From NCBI GenBank assembly GCA_021151825.1, contig JAGKWQ010000004.1, positions 248,001 through 312,000 on the forward strand: a DNA stretch of 64,000 nucleotides, written 5' to 3'. The stretch's first letter is position 1. Every line of letters starts with the position of its first letter. The notes beneath the pieces are model-generated. The model ran no database searches. It had not been told where the DNA came from and saw only the letters and a program-made list of their open reading frames with translations. The position numbers and the translations under genes are program-made. This DNA comes from Cellvibrionaceae bacterium. Its GTDB lineage: Bacteria > Pseudomonadota > Gammaproteobacteria > Pseudomonadales > Cellvibrionaceae. Shown in pieces: positions 43,836 through 51,651 of the stretch.

Positions 43836-44867
43836 ATGCAAACTGAAAAGAGTAACCGCCAAATTATTCTGGCATCGCGCCCACAAGGTTTACCGGTATT
43901 GGAAAATTTCCGAGTGGAAGAAAAACCGGTTCCAACACCTGGTGAGGGGCAGGTGTTATTACGTACGCTTTATCTTTCGCTCGATCCTTACATGCGCAAT
44001 TTAATGGATGAGATTGGCCCCGGTTATGCGCCATCCATTAATCTGAATGAGCACATGGTTGGTAGTACTGTGAATCAGGTTGTGGCGTCGCGCAATGAAA
44101 AATTCCATGCCGGTGAAGTTGTGCTGGGCAATGCCGGTTGGCAAGATTATGCATTGTCTGATGGCAGTGATTTGCAAAAACTGGGTGATATGGCCGAGCC
44201 TTCGCTTGCATTAGGTGGCTTGGGGATGCCCGGTTTTACCGCCTATGTTGGTTTGCTGGATATTGGTCAACCAAAAGCGGGAGACACATTGGTTGTCGCT
44301 GCTGCCACGGGTGCTGTTGGTTCTGTGGTTGGGCAAATTGCAAAATTAAAAGGTTTGCGTGTTGTGGGTATTGCTGGTGGTGCGGATAAATGTCGCTACG
44401 CTACAGAAGAATTGGGATTTGATATATGCATTGATCGCAACCATCCGCAATTTGCCAAAGAGCTTGCAGCGGCTTGCTCCGATGGAATTGACATTTATTT
44501 TGAAAATGTGGGCGGCGAAGTATTTGAAGCGGTGTTGCCGTTACTGAATATTAATGCGCGTATTCCTGTGTGCGGTTTTATTGCGCACTACAACGATAAA
44601 ACCTTGCCTGCCGGCCCCAATAAACTACCGTTGCTAATGGCTGCAATATTGCAGAAGCGTGTTCATGTAGAGGGTTTTATTATTCTCGATCACTATGCGA
44701 CTCGTTATGGCAGTTTCGCGCAGGATATGCACGAATGGATTAGTGCTGGAAAAATAAAACTACGCGAAAATAAAATCCAGGGTTTGGAAAATGCACCAGC
44801 AGCTTTTATTGGTTTATTGCAAGGGAAAAACTTTGGCAAGCTATTGGTGGACGTTGCGAGCTTTTAG
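43836..44867 (+). CDS. NADP-dependent medium-chain oxidoreductase (zinc-free, CurA/LTB4DH-like)
   Basis: 343 residues. Medium-chain reductase fold without structural zinc cysteines. Marks: LYLSLDPYMRN (about 47-57), GGLGMPGFTAYVGLLDIG, the cofactor loop AAATGAVGSVVGQIAKLKG, GIAGGADKC, and FENVGGEVFEAVLPLLN. It reduces activated double bonds (enones, alkenals), using NADPH. In the AraC/MFS cassette it likely modifies the compound that is sensed and exported. AAAAGGAAA ribosome site. Best match by pattern is the family containing CurA and YncB. Confidence 0.9.
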   Translation: MQTEKSNRQIILASRPQGLPVLENFRVEEKPVPTPGEGQVLLRTLYLSLDPYMRNLMDEIGPGYAPSINLNEHMVGSTVNQVVASRNEKFHAGEVVLGNAGWQDYALSDGSDLQKLGDMAEPSLALGGLGMPGFTAYVGLLDIGQPKAGDTLVVAAATGAVGSVVGQIAKLKGLRVVGIAGGADKCRYATEELGFDICIDRNHPQFAKELAAACSDGIDIYFENVGGEVFEAVLPLLNINARIPVCGFIAHYNDKTLPAGPNKLPLLMAAILQKRVHVEGFIILDHYATRYGSFAQDMHEWISAGKIKLRENKIQGLENAPAAFIGLLQGKNFGKLLVDVASF

Positions 44868-44892
44868 TTCATAAATGAGTGATTGAAAATCA

Positions 44893-44931
44893 AGAGCAGA
44901 TGGAAGCACATCCAGCGCTGCCATCTACTCT
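44893..44931 (-). terminator. Possible terminator between convergent oxidoreductase and TBDR-3 genes
   Basis: AGAGCAGATGG (44893-44903) and CCATCTACTCT (44921-44931), one mismatch, with an inner CAGCGCTG palindrome. Located in the 74-bp gap between convergent stops. Confidence 0.45.
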
Positions 44932-44941
44932 TAATACATAA

Positions 44942-47788
44942 TTAAAACTTCCCGCTCACCACAATACTCGCGGTACGCGGTAACGCCGGGCTCCAGGTAT
45001 TCCAGGTTTGATTTTGATAAGTGTCATCTTCAAACAGGTTTTTAATGACCAGGCTTACATCAAATTCACCTTTGTTTTTACCCAGGCCTATTGAAAAATC
45101 GGTAGTGGTAGAACCATCTACCCAACCGTAGCTGGAGAGGGCGTTATCGGAATTGAATTTGCTGTTGTACGAAGTGTTAACACTGGTGTGGAATTCATGA
45201 TTGCTGAATACCGGCACGCGATAATCAATACCCAAATTGAAACTATATTTAAAGGCACCCGGTAACGTTTCACCCGAAATATCCTGGAAAGGTGCAGCGC
45301 CCTGGTAACCATTTTCTACCGGCTGCGCTGAATTGGGGAACTCAACATAATAAGCATCATTGTAGGCACCGGAGAAACGAATCGTTGTATTGGGAATTCC
45401 GGAGTAGAGACCATCGATTTCCAAACCTTGCGCACGCACTTTAGGCACGTTGCCGGTATAGGAGAGATAGGCAACTTCCGGTGCGCCACTGATGGTGTTT
45501 TGTTCAGTGGTGTATTCATCCACCGCACGGACGGCTTGTTGATAATCCTTGATGTTGGTGAGGAAAATATCCGCATTAAACACTAGTGTGTTATCCAGCA
45601 AAACGGTTTTTATACCGATTTCATAGGAGCTGGATTTTTCTGCATCGGTTAAATAAGAAAATCCGTTGACCACTTGTGCGATGCCCGCTTTTTCACCGTA
45701 TTGCCACGATGCATATACCGTCAGCTTATCGCTAAATTTGTACGTAGGGCTTACTACAAATGCCGGTTGGGTTTCTTCAAAACTTTCTGCCTCTACGGTA
45801 TTCCATAATGCTGCTGCTTGCGTTCTGCGAATCGTTTTCGCATCGGCAACCTGGGCTTTTTGTGCATTGGTCAAGCTGGCGTAAGCAGCGCCTGCAGTTC
45901 CGGTAATGGCTGTACCAAAATATTTATTGGCGAGTTTATCGGCGAGTTGCAATTGTGCTGTGGAATTATTGTTGGTGAACGTTCCATTAACAACCTGGCC
46001 CAGGGTGCCAGCAGGATAAGAGGTTCCATTAACCGTGGTGGTAGCATTCAGTGAATTAAATCCACCGAGGCTCACCCGATTTACTACATTCACTGACGAA
46101 GAATTCAGCTCGCTGCCAGCACCGTTATCGGTAAGCAGTGCACTGGTGGTTGTATCTCTATCTTCACGCGTTAAGCGTACACCGGTAGTCAGTGTTAATG
46201 GATCAGACAAATGCCAGTTGGCTTGCGCGAATATTGCCGTGCTCGTATTTTCATATTTATTGGCCTGTTCGCGATTCAAGCGGCTCAGTGAATCTTGCAT
46301 GAGCGCGCGTCCGCTGGCATTTGCATCCAGGCGATTATATTGCGCAGTCGATGCAAACCATGCACCGGCATCAGAGCCCCAACCTGCACGGGTAGAGTGA
46401 TCGATATCGGTCGCTAACCAGAATAATCCGGTTTGGTAATCGACAAAACCGCCGGTTTTTGAACTTAAACGAAGCTCCTGGCTATATTGTTTGTAGTCCA
46501 CCAAACCGCCACCATTTTTACTGATATCAAACGGTGTGCCTTCATCGTTACGCGCTGCAAAATAGTAATCTTTGTAGGCGGTAATCGAGGTAACTTCGTA
46601 ATCATTCAATCGCCAGTTTAATTCGGTGGACGCACCGTTGGTGCCGGTCACAATCGGGTTGTAATTGTCGGCATTAATGCGATTACGGGTGCTATTGCCG
46701 AGCCAATCGTCTTCATAGCGATAATCGCTTTGTTCCAGAAACCAACGGCGATTCAAACGGGTTTTGGGATCAGAGCTCAGTGGGTTCACATTGGTTCCCG
46801 CGTTCGCACCAGTGGTATTGTTTCCCGCGTAAGTAGTGGGTGTGGGTTTGTTAAAAGATCGGCCATTGGTCGCTTCGCCGGCTTTGGGTTGTGCATCCAG
46901 ACTGATGCGCGCAGTGAAATCTTCACTGGGCGTTAATAAAAATTGTACACGTGCAGACAAGCGATCTTTATTCGCGTAAGTCTGGTCCTGGTTATACGTG
47001 TTGACTAAATCCCCATTCGCTTTTTGTGCGGTAAATGTTCCGCGCCATGCAAGCAAATCATCAATCACCGCACCACCTAAAACGGCGGAACCGAATAAAT
47101 CGTGGTAATCACCGTAACTCACAGTTGCATAGGCTTCTTTGGTAAAAGTAGGGCGACGTGTGGTGATGTTAATTACACCGAGGCTGGTATTTTTTCCTAA
47201 CAACGTTCCTTGCGGGCCACGTGTTACTTCAACAGCGGCAATGTCAGTAAAGTTTACGCTGGAAGACAGCGGGTTATAGGCATAGTTAACGCCGTCAACA
47301 ATAATTCCCACGCTGGGATCTTGCGCATCGGTTTGTGCTTGTTTACCAATACCGCGTACCGACAAACTGAATTGACGCGGGTTGCCCGGATTCCAGATTA
47401 CGTTGCCAACGCGTTTGCTAAATGATGCTACGTCCAACGCTTGCAAACGTTCTAATTCCTGGCCAGTAACAACAGAAATAGACAGTGGAACATCTTGTAA
47501 TTTCTCAATGCGATTACGCGAACGCACAGTAACTGCTTGCAGAACAGTTGGTTTCTCTGCTTTTTTTTCTGTTGCCGTGTTAGTAGCCGTTGATGCTTGT
47601 GCGAGTTGAAGTATTTGAACGGTTTGTTCGGTTTCGCTGGTTTGATCATTCTGGCTGGTTTGTGCAAGTACAGGTAAGGCAGAGTGAGCAAGGCCTGCAA
47701 TGACCAGCCATTGCGTGGCTGCTAATGACAAGCTCCGCTTTTTTTTGGAGTGATGTAAGGATTTGCGTGCGGGATACGTGCGACTCAT
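44942..47788 (-). CDS. TonB-dependent receptor 3
   Basis: 948 residues. Signal peptide ends PVLAQ (about 43), a Gln/Thr/Glu-rich linker follows, then LQAVTVRSRNRIEKLQDVPL, which is nearly identical to TBDR-4. Plug with RQFSLSVRGIGKQAQTDAQDPSVG and VTRGPQGTLLGKNTSLG (in parts). Barrel with WGSDAGAWFASTAQYN, the family insertion (LTNAQKAQVADAKTIR) and WQYGEKAGIAQVVNG, ending in VVSGKF. AGIAQ subgroup. Imports an unidentified ligand. AAGGAA precedes the start. It stands alone as a transcript; upstream lies the remnant of another receptor. Confidence 0.92.
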   Translation of the reverse strand: MSRTYPARKSLHHSKKKRSLSLAATQWLVIAGLAHSALPVLAQTSQNDQTSETEQTVQILQLAQASTATNTATEKKAEKPTVLQAVTVRSRNRIEKLQDVPLSISVVTGQELERLQALDVASFSKRVGNVIWNPGNPRQFSLSVRGIGKQAQTDAQDPSVGIIVDGVNYAYNPLSSSVNFTDIAAVEVTRGPQGTLLGKNTSLGVINITTRRPTFTKEAYATVSYGDYHDLFGSAVLGGAVIDDLLAWRGTFTAQKANGDLVNTYNQDQTYANKDRLSARVQFLLTPSEDFTARISLDAQPKAGEATNGRSFNKPTPTTYAGNNTTGANAGTNVNPLSSDPKTRLNRRWFLEQSDYRYEDDWLGNSTRNRINADNYNPIVTGTNGASTELNWRLNDYEVTSITAYKDYYFAARNDEGTPFDISKNGGGLVDYKQYSQELRLSSKTGGFVDYQTGLFWLATDIDHSTRAGWGSDAGAWFASTAQYNRLDANASGRALMQDSLSRLNREQANKYENTSTAIFAQANWHLSDPLTLTTGVRLTREDRDTTTSALLTDNGAGSELNSSSVNVVNRVSLGGFNSLNATTTVNGTSYPAGTLGQVVNGTFTNNNSTAQLQLADKLANKYFGTAITGTAGAAYASLTNAQKAQVADAKTIRRTQAAALWNTVEAESFEETQPAFVVSPTYKFSDKLTVYASWQYGEKAGIAQVVNGFSYLTDAEKSSSYEIGIKTVLLDNTLVFNADIFLTNIKDYQQAVRAVDEYTTEQNTISGAPEVAYLSYTGNVPKVRAQGLEIDGLYSGIPNTTIRFSGAYNDAYYVEFPNSAQPVENGYQGAAPFQDISGETLPGAFKYSFNLGIDYRVPVFSNHEFHTSVNTSYNSKFNSDNALSSYGWVDGSTTTDFSIGLGKNKGEFDVSLVIKNLFEDDTYQNQTWNTWSPALPRTASIVVSGKF

Positions 47789-48194
47789 GGAAAATTCCTT
47801 CAGAAAACAACAATGAATTACTCGACAATAATGTCGGCGGATACAGTGCTGCTATCGCAAGTAACAGGCCATAAATCAACTTTTACTGTACCAATATGGA
47901 CAAGTTTTTTTGTGCGAAAAAGGTTGTTGATAATCAAAAAAAATCTGCTGAAATTAAAACGAATTATTACGTTATCCTGTTTTTTAGATAACATTTTCTG
48001 TTCGAAATAAAGCGGAGTTGTTCCTTTGGTTGCAGCGATTTTTAAAACAAAACACCTCTCTGTTTAAAAAAACCAATCACCTGAAAAACGCGTCCTTGCG
48101 CCGATAAGTTTTCACGGTGTTATTTTGCAAGCAAAAGAATAAATGCGTTGTTGGAAACAGATCATTTACTGATGCTAACAACACCCTTATCTTT
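47789..48194. promoter_or_regulatory. Upstream region of TBDR-3
   Basis: 406 bp, A/T-rich, no credible ORF. Contains the TBDR-3 promoter. The near-palindrome TTTTTTTGTGCGAAAAA around 47903-47919 and GTTATC...GATAAC around 47972-47994 are noticeable but not matched to a known regulator. Confidence 0.4.
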
Positions 48195-48350
48195 TTATAA
48201 TTTTGCATTGATGCTTACGCCGATCCAGCGTGGATCGCTGGGTGCGTAAGAATTCCAGTTAAATAGGCTGTTATAATCGACATCAAAAAATATGTTTGCA
48301 AATAAATAGCCGCTGTTTTTTTCTGAAACATAAATGGTCAAAAATGTTAT
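48195..48350 (-). pseudogene. C-terminal remnant of a sixth TonB-dependent receptor
   Basis: Reading the minus strand, 51 sense codons lead to a TAA at 48197-48195 and end WNSYAPSDPRWIGVSINAKL, the unmistakable last residues of this receptor family (compare WNSYTPANPRWIGVTFSGRF in TBDR-4). FANIFFDVDYN before it matches the VKNLFDDD segment. Upstream the frame is closed by a stop at 48353-48351 and no plug or barrel remains. An 11-bp inverted repeat, CCAGTTAAATA (48255-48265) / TATTTAACTGG (48348-48358), touches the break. It lies just downstream of the sulfatase gene. Confidence 0.85.
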
Positions 48351-48515
48351 TTAACTGGCAGGAACTGTGGTAAATAAAACCGAAAGGAAGGTGATTTGGT
48401 GAAGGGTTTTGAAATTCAAACACCAGGATTTTTTGGCTTACAACATCCTTGTCGTAAGAAAAGTAACGATTTTCTTTTTTAGCTGGAAATTGCGCGTACA
48501 GGTGTTGCTTGTCGG

Positions 48516-49955
48516 TCACTTTCTGGTGCTAATCACACCGTGTCGATCTGCCTGGCTTTTACCATCTACCACGTGTGTGCTGGATTCCTCTGCAAGTGCG
48601 AGCATAGTGCTATTCCACTCATCCCAGCGGGTTTTTAATTGGTTGAAAACATCAGGGTTAGTTTCGGCATAGTTAGCGCGCTCGCGCAAATCTTCTTTTA
48701 AATTAAACAGGAATTCGTTGTTGGCAATTTTTAAATATTTCCAATCGCCGGAGCGTATCGCGCGTTGGCTATTGCCTTTGTAACGCCAGAATAATGTGCG
48801 TGGTTTTTCTGCTTCGCTGCCCAATAACACTGGCAACAGGTTTTCTCCATCGCTGGGATAAGCGGGGTCTGGAGTACCGCCGGCAGCAGCAACCAATGTG
48901 GGCAACCAATCCATACTGATAGCGACCTGGTTAGATACTTTTCCGCCTTTAATCGCGGCGGGCCAGCGAATAATACCGGGCACGCGAATTCCACCTTCGA
49001 GCAATTCAGTTTTTTGACCGGTGAAAGGCCAGGTATCCGAGAAACGCTCACCACCATTGTCGCTGGTGAAAATCACGATAGTATTTTTGCTGAGTTTTTG
49101 TTTATCCAGGGCTTTTAATACGCGCCCAATCGCAGTATCCAACGCAACAACCATTTTGCCGTAGGTTTCCAGGCTGCCGCCTTCGTAATGGAAAAGGCTT
49201 TTGATTTGTTGCGCAACCGCTTCATCTTCCGGGCCTTCCCACGGCCAGTGTGGCGCAGTGAAATGCAACGATAAAAAGAATGGATTTTTCTTGTCGTGGG
49301 CTTTGATGTAATCCACCGCGCGGTCTGCAATCAGGTCGGTGTAGTAACCCACTTTTTCTACGGGCACTTCACCTTCATAAAGACCTTCTTTTGCATCCGG
49401 ACCGACATTGGATTTATGCGTGAAATAATCCAGCGCGCCGCCGTAATTTCCAAAGAAGGTATCGTAGCCACTTTTTAACGGGCCGAATGTTGGTAATGAA
49501 CCCAAATGCCATTTACCAAAAAGCGCCGTTTTATAATTTTGTTTTTTGAGTAGCGACGGCAGCGTGGGATGTTCGGGTGGCAGCCCAATGTTGTTTACCG
49601 AGCTGGAAAGTGGCTCTTCCAAACCACCGCGTAAACGGTATTGATAGCGACCAGTGATTAAACCAAAACGTGTAGCGGAGCAAACAGCAGAATTTGCGTA
49701 GTGCTGGGTAAAGCGCAAACCGTCGTGCGCTAATTTATCCAGCACGGGAGTTTTAAATGCGCGTTGGCCGTACACGCTTAAATCAGCGTAACCCAGGTCA
49801 TCAGCAAGAATAAAAATAATGTTCGGTTTTTCAGTGGATTTTTCAGAGGCTTGCAATAATCCTGAGCCGAGTAATCCACCGGCCGCCAGGGTTGCTGCCG
49901 ATATTTTTGAGGCGCGTGCGAGAAAGCGGCGGCGATGTTTGTTGATTGACGTCAT
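48516..49955 (-). CDS. Tat-exported sulfatase (arylsulfatase family)
   Basis: 479 residues. Tat signal HRRRFLARAS. Then NIIFILADDLGYADLSVYG (metal aspartates 52-53), and the formylglycine site Cys92-Ser-Ala-Thr-Arg followed by GLITGRYQ, i.e. the Ala variant of C-x-(P/A)-x-R. Further marks: GKWHLGS, HFTAPHWPWEGP, TSDNGGERF and GGIRVPGIIRWP. Hydrolyses sulfate esters in the periplasm, by family. Tat export with a cysteine-type site needs a maturation enzyme (FGE or anSME), none here. Downstream of the arylsulfotransferase gene, but a terminator lies between. Confidence 0.92.
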   Translation of the reverse strand: MTSINKHRRRFLARASKISAATLAAGGLLGSGLLQASEKSTEKPNIIFILADDLGYADLSVYGQRAFKTPVLDKLAHDGLRFTQHYANSAVCSATRFGLITGRYQYRLRGGLEEPLSSSVNNIGLPPEHPTLPSLLKKQNYKTALFGKWHLGSLPTFGPLKSGYDTFFGNYGGALDYFTHKSNVGPDAKEGLYEGEVPVEKVGYYTDLIADRAVDYIKAHDKKNPFFLSLHFTAPHWPWEGPEDEAVAQQIKSLFHYEGGSLETYGKMVVALDTAIGRVLKALDKQKLSKNTIVIFTSDNGGERFSDTWPFTGQKTELLEGGIRVPGIIRWPAAIKGGKVSNQVAISMDWLPTLVAAAGGTPDPAYPSDGENLLPVLLGSEAEKPRTLFWRYKGNSQRAIRSGDWKYLKIANNEFLFNLKEDLRERANYAETNPDVFNQLKTRWDEWNSTMLALAEESSTHVVDGKSQADRHGVISTRK

Positions 49956-50020
49956 AACTAATCATTCACCTTGTGAGTTGTGGATAACTGCAGTCGATAA
50001 TTAATGTGTTGCACCATCAG

Positions 50021-50050
50021 AAAAAAACGCCAGCGCATTTGTGCACTGGC
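50021..50050 (-). terminator. Rho-independent terminator between arylsulfotransferase and sulfatase genes
   Basis: Minus strand: GCCAGTGC / GCGCTGGC stem with a short loop followed by GTTTTTTT. It lies between the arylsulfotransferase stop (50123) and the sulfatase start (49955), so the sulfatase is either read by leak-through or has its own promoter in the 65 bases that remain. Confidence 0.82.
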
Positions 50051-50122
50051 AGTAAGAGGCAAACATCCGTTGTTTGATGAACCCTGAGTAAAATCAGTTC
50101 TGATAAAAAGGAATTCCGAAAA

Positions 50123-51550
50123 TTACGGCTGCGCATTCACGCGGAATTGTTTAAGGTCCGGCGCTTTTATCGGTTTTTCCGAACGGGGTGTGCCTTCCGG
50201 TACCCAGTTATAGGGAACCGGTTGTGCGCGGTAAACCGTGTTCGCGGAAAAAGGCTGCGGATCTTCTGCGCGCGGCGTGCTGAAATAGGGGCTAATATAT
50301 TCCCATACAATTTCACCTTTGGCCGTGGTTTGGAATAAGCGGCCATTCATTCCTTCATCAATCAAGGTATTACCGTTGGGTAAACGGCGTGCACTGCTGA
50401 TGTAGGAACTGTAAAAACTGTAACCGGGTTTGCCCGAATCAGCGCCCGTGTACTGCCACACAATTTCTTTTTTAATCGGATCAATTTCCAGCACGCGCGA
50501 ACGCGGTTGAGTACCGATATTTACCGGTGGATAACCCGCAGCGCCCTGGTTATCAAATACCAGCAAATTACCTTCACCGGGTAAACCCTTGGCAATGATA
50601 TGCGCATCGTGTTGGCCGGAAATTTGGTCCACCGGACGCGGCAATTTAAATTGCCCGATTGATGGTGGATAATCCGGGCCAATACGCCACACAATTTTTC
50701 CGGATTTTTTATCGATAATGCCGATGATATTTGCTTCACGCGCATCGAATAATAAATTGTCCGGATGGAAACGTTGATCACCAGCGTCGTACCATTTGTT
50801 GGGGCCAACAACCGACAGATTATTAAAATGCAGATAATCGAAGGGAATGGTTTTATCGTTGCGGGTTAATGTTTCGCGCAAAATTTTCAGCGATGCTTCA
50901 CTGAATCCCAATTCATCCAGGTGTTCAAACGCAGCCCATTTCCAAACAACGTCACCTTTGGGTGTTACTTCATAAACACCGTCTTCCAATAGTTTTTCGG
51001 CTTTCCAACCTTTTACCGGAATTACATAATTCACCAGAATAATAGTGTTGCCATTAGGCAAGCGGTGCCAATCGTGATGTTGGCGAATACTGGTGCCGTA
51101 ACCGCTGGCATCGGTAGCTGTGCCCTGGGTGGCATAAGCATCTTGTGCACCGGCGCCGCCCCACTGCCACACGACTTTACCGTTCCAGTCCACTTCGCCA
51201 ATTGATTGTGCTGTTGCGTTGGCACGGCCACCGGTTTCACCGGAAAGTTGTACCAATACATGACCGCGCTTGCCATTGTTTAACGCGGGGTCAATCAATA
51301 CCGGTGGAAATGCGTTGTAATTCCATTCGTGAACGACATTACCGTTCAAATCAATCAGGTGCGTTTTTTTATCCTGGCCAGCAAATAACACATACGAGTT
51401 ATAGGCTTTGGCAGGATCGTAAATAGTGGTGCCAGTGGGATAGACGCTGGGAATAGCGTACGCCAGATTTGATCCCAGAATAATTGCACTGAGAAACGGC
51501 GTATTAAAAATAAATTTAACCAGGGATTTTTTTTTGAAAAATGAAATCAC
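50123..51550 (-). CDS. Arylsulfotransferase (ASST)-like beta-propeller protein
   Basis: 475 residues, signal peptide ending LAYAI (about 33). Repeated propeller blades: THLIDLNGNVVHEWNY, GEVDWNGKVVWQWGG, YEVTPKGDVVWKWAA, GIIDKKSGKIVWRIG, LEIDPIKKEIVWQYTG, and TAKGEIVWEYI. Active-site-like histidines in IRQHHDWHRLPNGN and SGQHDAHI match the PNGN-containing ASST family. ASST enzymes move sulfate from one phenol sulfate to another without PAPS. No DsbL/DsbI partners are nearby. Follows TBDR-4 by 101 bases, with a strong hairpin in the gap. Exact activity is not proven. Confidence 0.85.
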   Translation of the reverse strand: MISFFKKKSLVKFIFNTPFLSAIILGSNLAYAIPSVYPTGTTIYDPAKAYNSYVLFAGQDKKTHLIDLNGNVVHEWNYNAFPPVLIDPALNNGKRGHVLVQLSGETGGRANATAQSIGEVDWNGKVVWQWGGAGAQDAYATQGTATDASGYGTSIRQHHDWHRLPNGNTIILVNYVIPVKGWKAEKLLEDGVYEVTPKGDVVWKWAAFEHLDELGFSEASLKILRETLTRNDKTIPFDYLHFNNLSVVGPNKWYDAGDQRFHPDNLLFDAREANIIGIIDKKSGKIVWRIGPDYPPSIGQFKLPRPVDQISGQHDAHIIAKGLPGEGNLLVFDNQGAAGYPPVNIGTQPRSRVLEIDPIKKEIVWQYTGADSGKPGYSFYSSYISSARRLPNGNTLIDEGMNGRLFQTTAKGEIVWEYISPYFSTPRAEDPQPFSANTVYRAQPVPYNWVPEGTPRSEKPIKAPDLKQFRVNAQP

Positions 51551-51566
51551 AAATTTGCTCCTTAAA

Positions 51567-51597
51567 ATCTTCGCCGCTCCAATGCAGCGGCGAAGAT
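51567..51597 (-). terminator. Strong intergenic hairpin between TBDR-4 and arylsulfotransferase genes
   Basis: Perfect 12-bp G/C-rich stem ATCTTCGCCGCT / AGCGGCGAAGAT, 7-base loop, followed on the minus strand by only TTTT and then TAAGGAGC, the ribosome site of the arylsulfotransferase. It could be a partial terminator or an mRNA-stabilising element that sets receptor above enzyme. Confidence 0.6.
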
Positions 51598-51651
51598 AGC
51601 TCTCATTACATTAACGATGAACTCTGCAATTAGAAGCGACTATCTCTTGAA

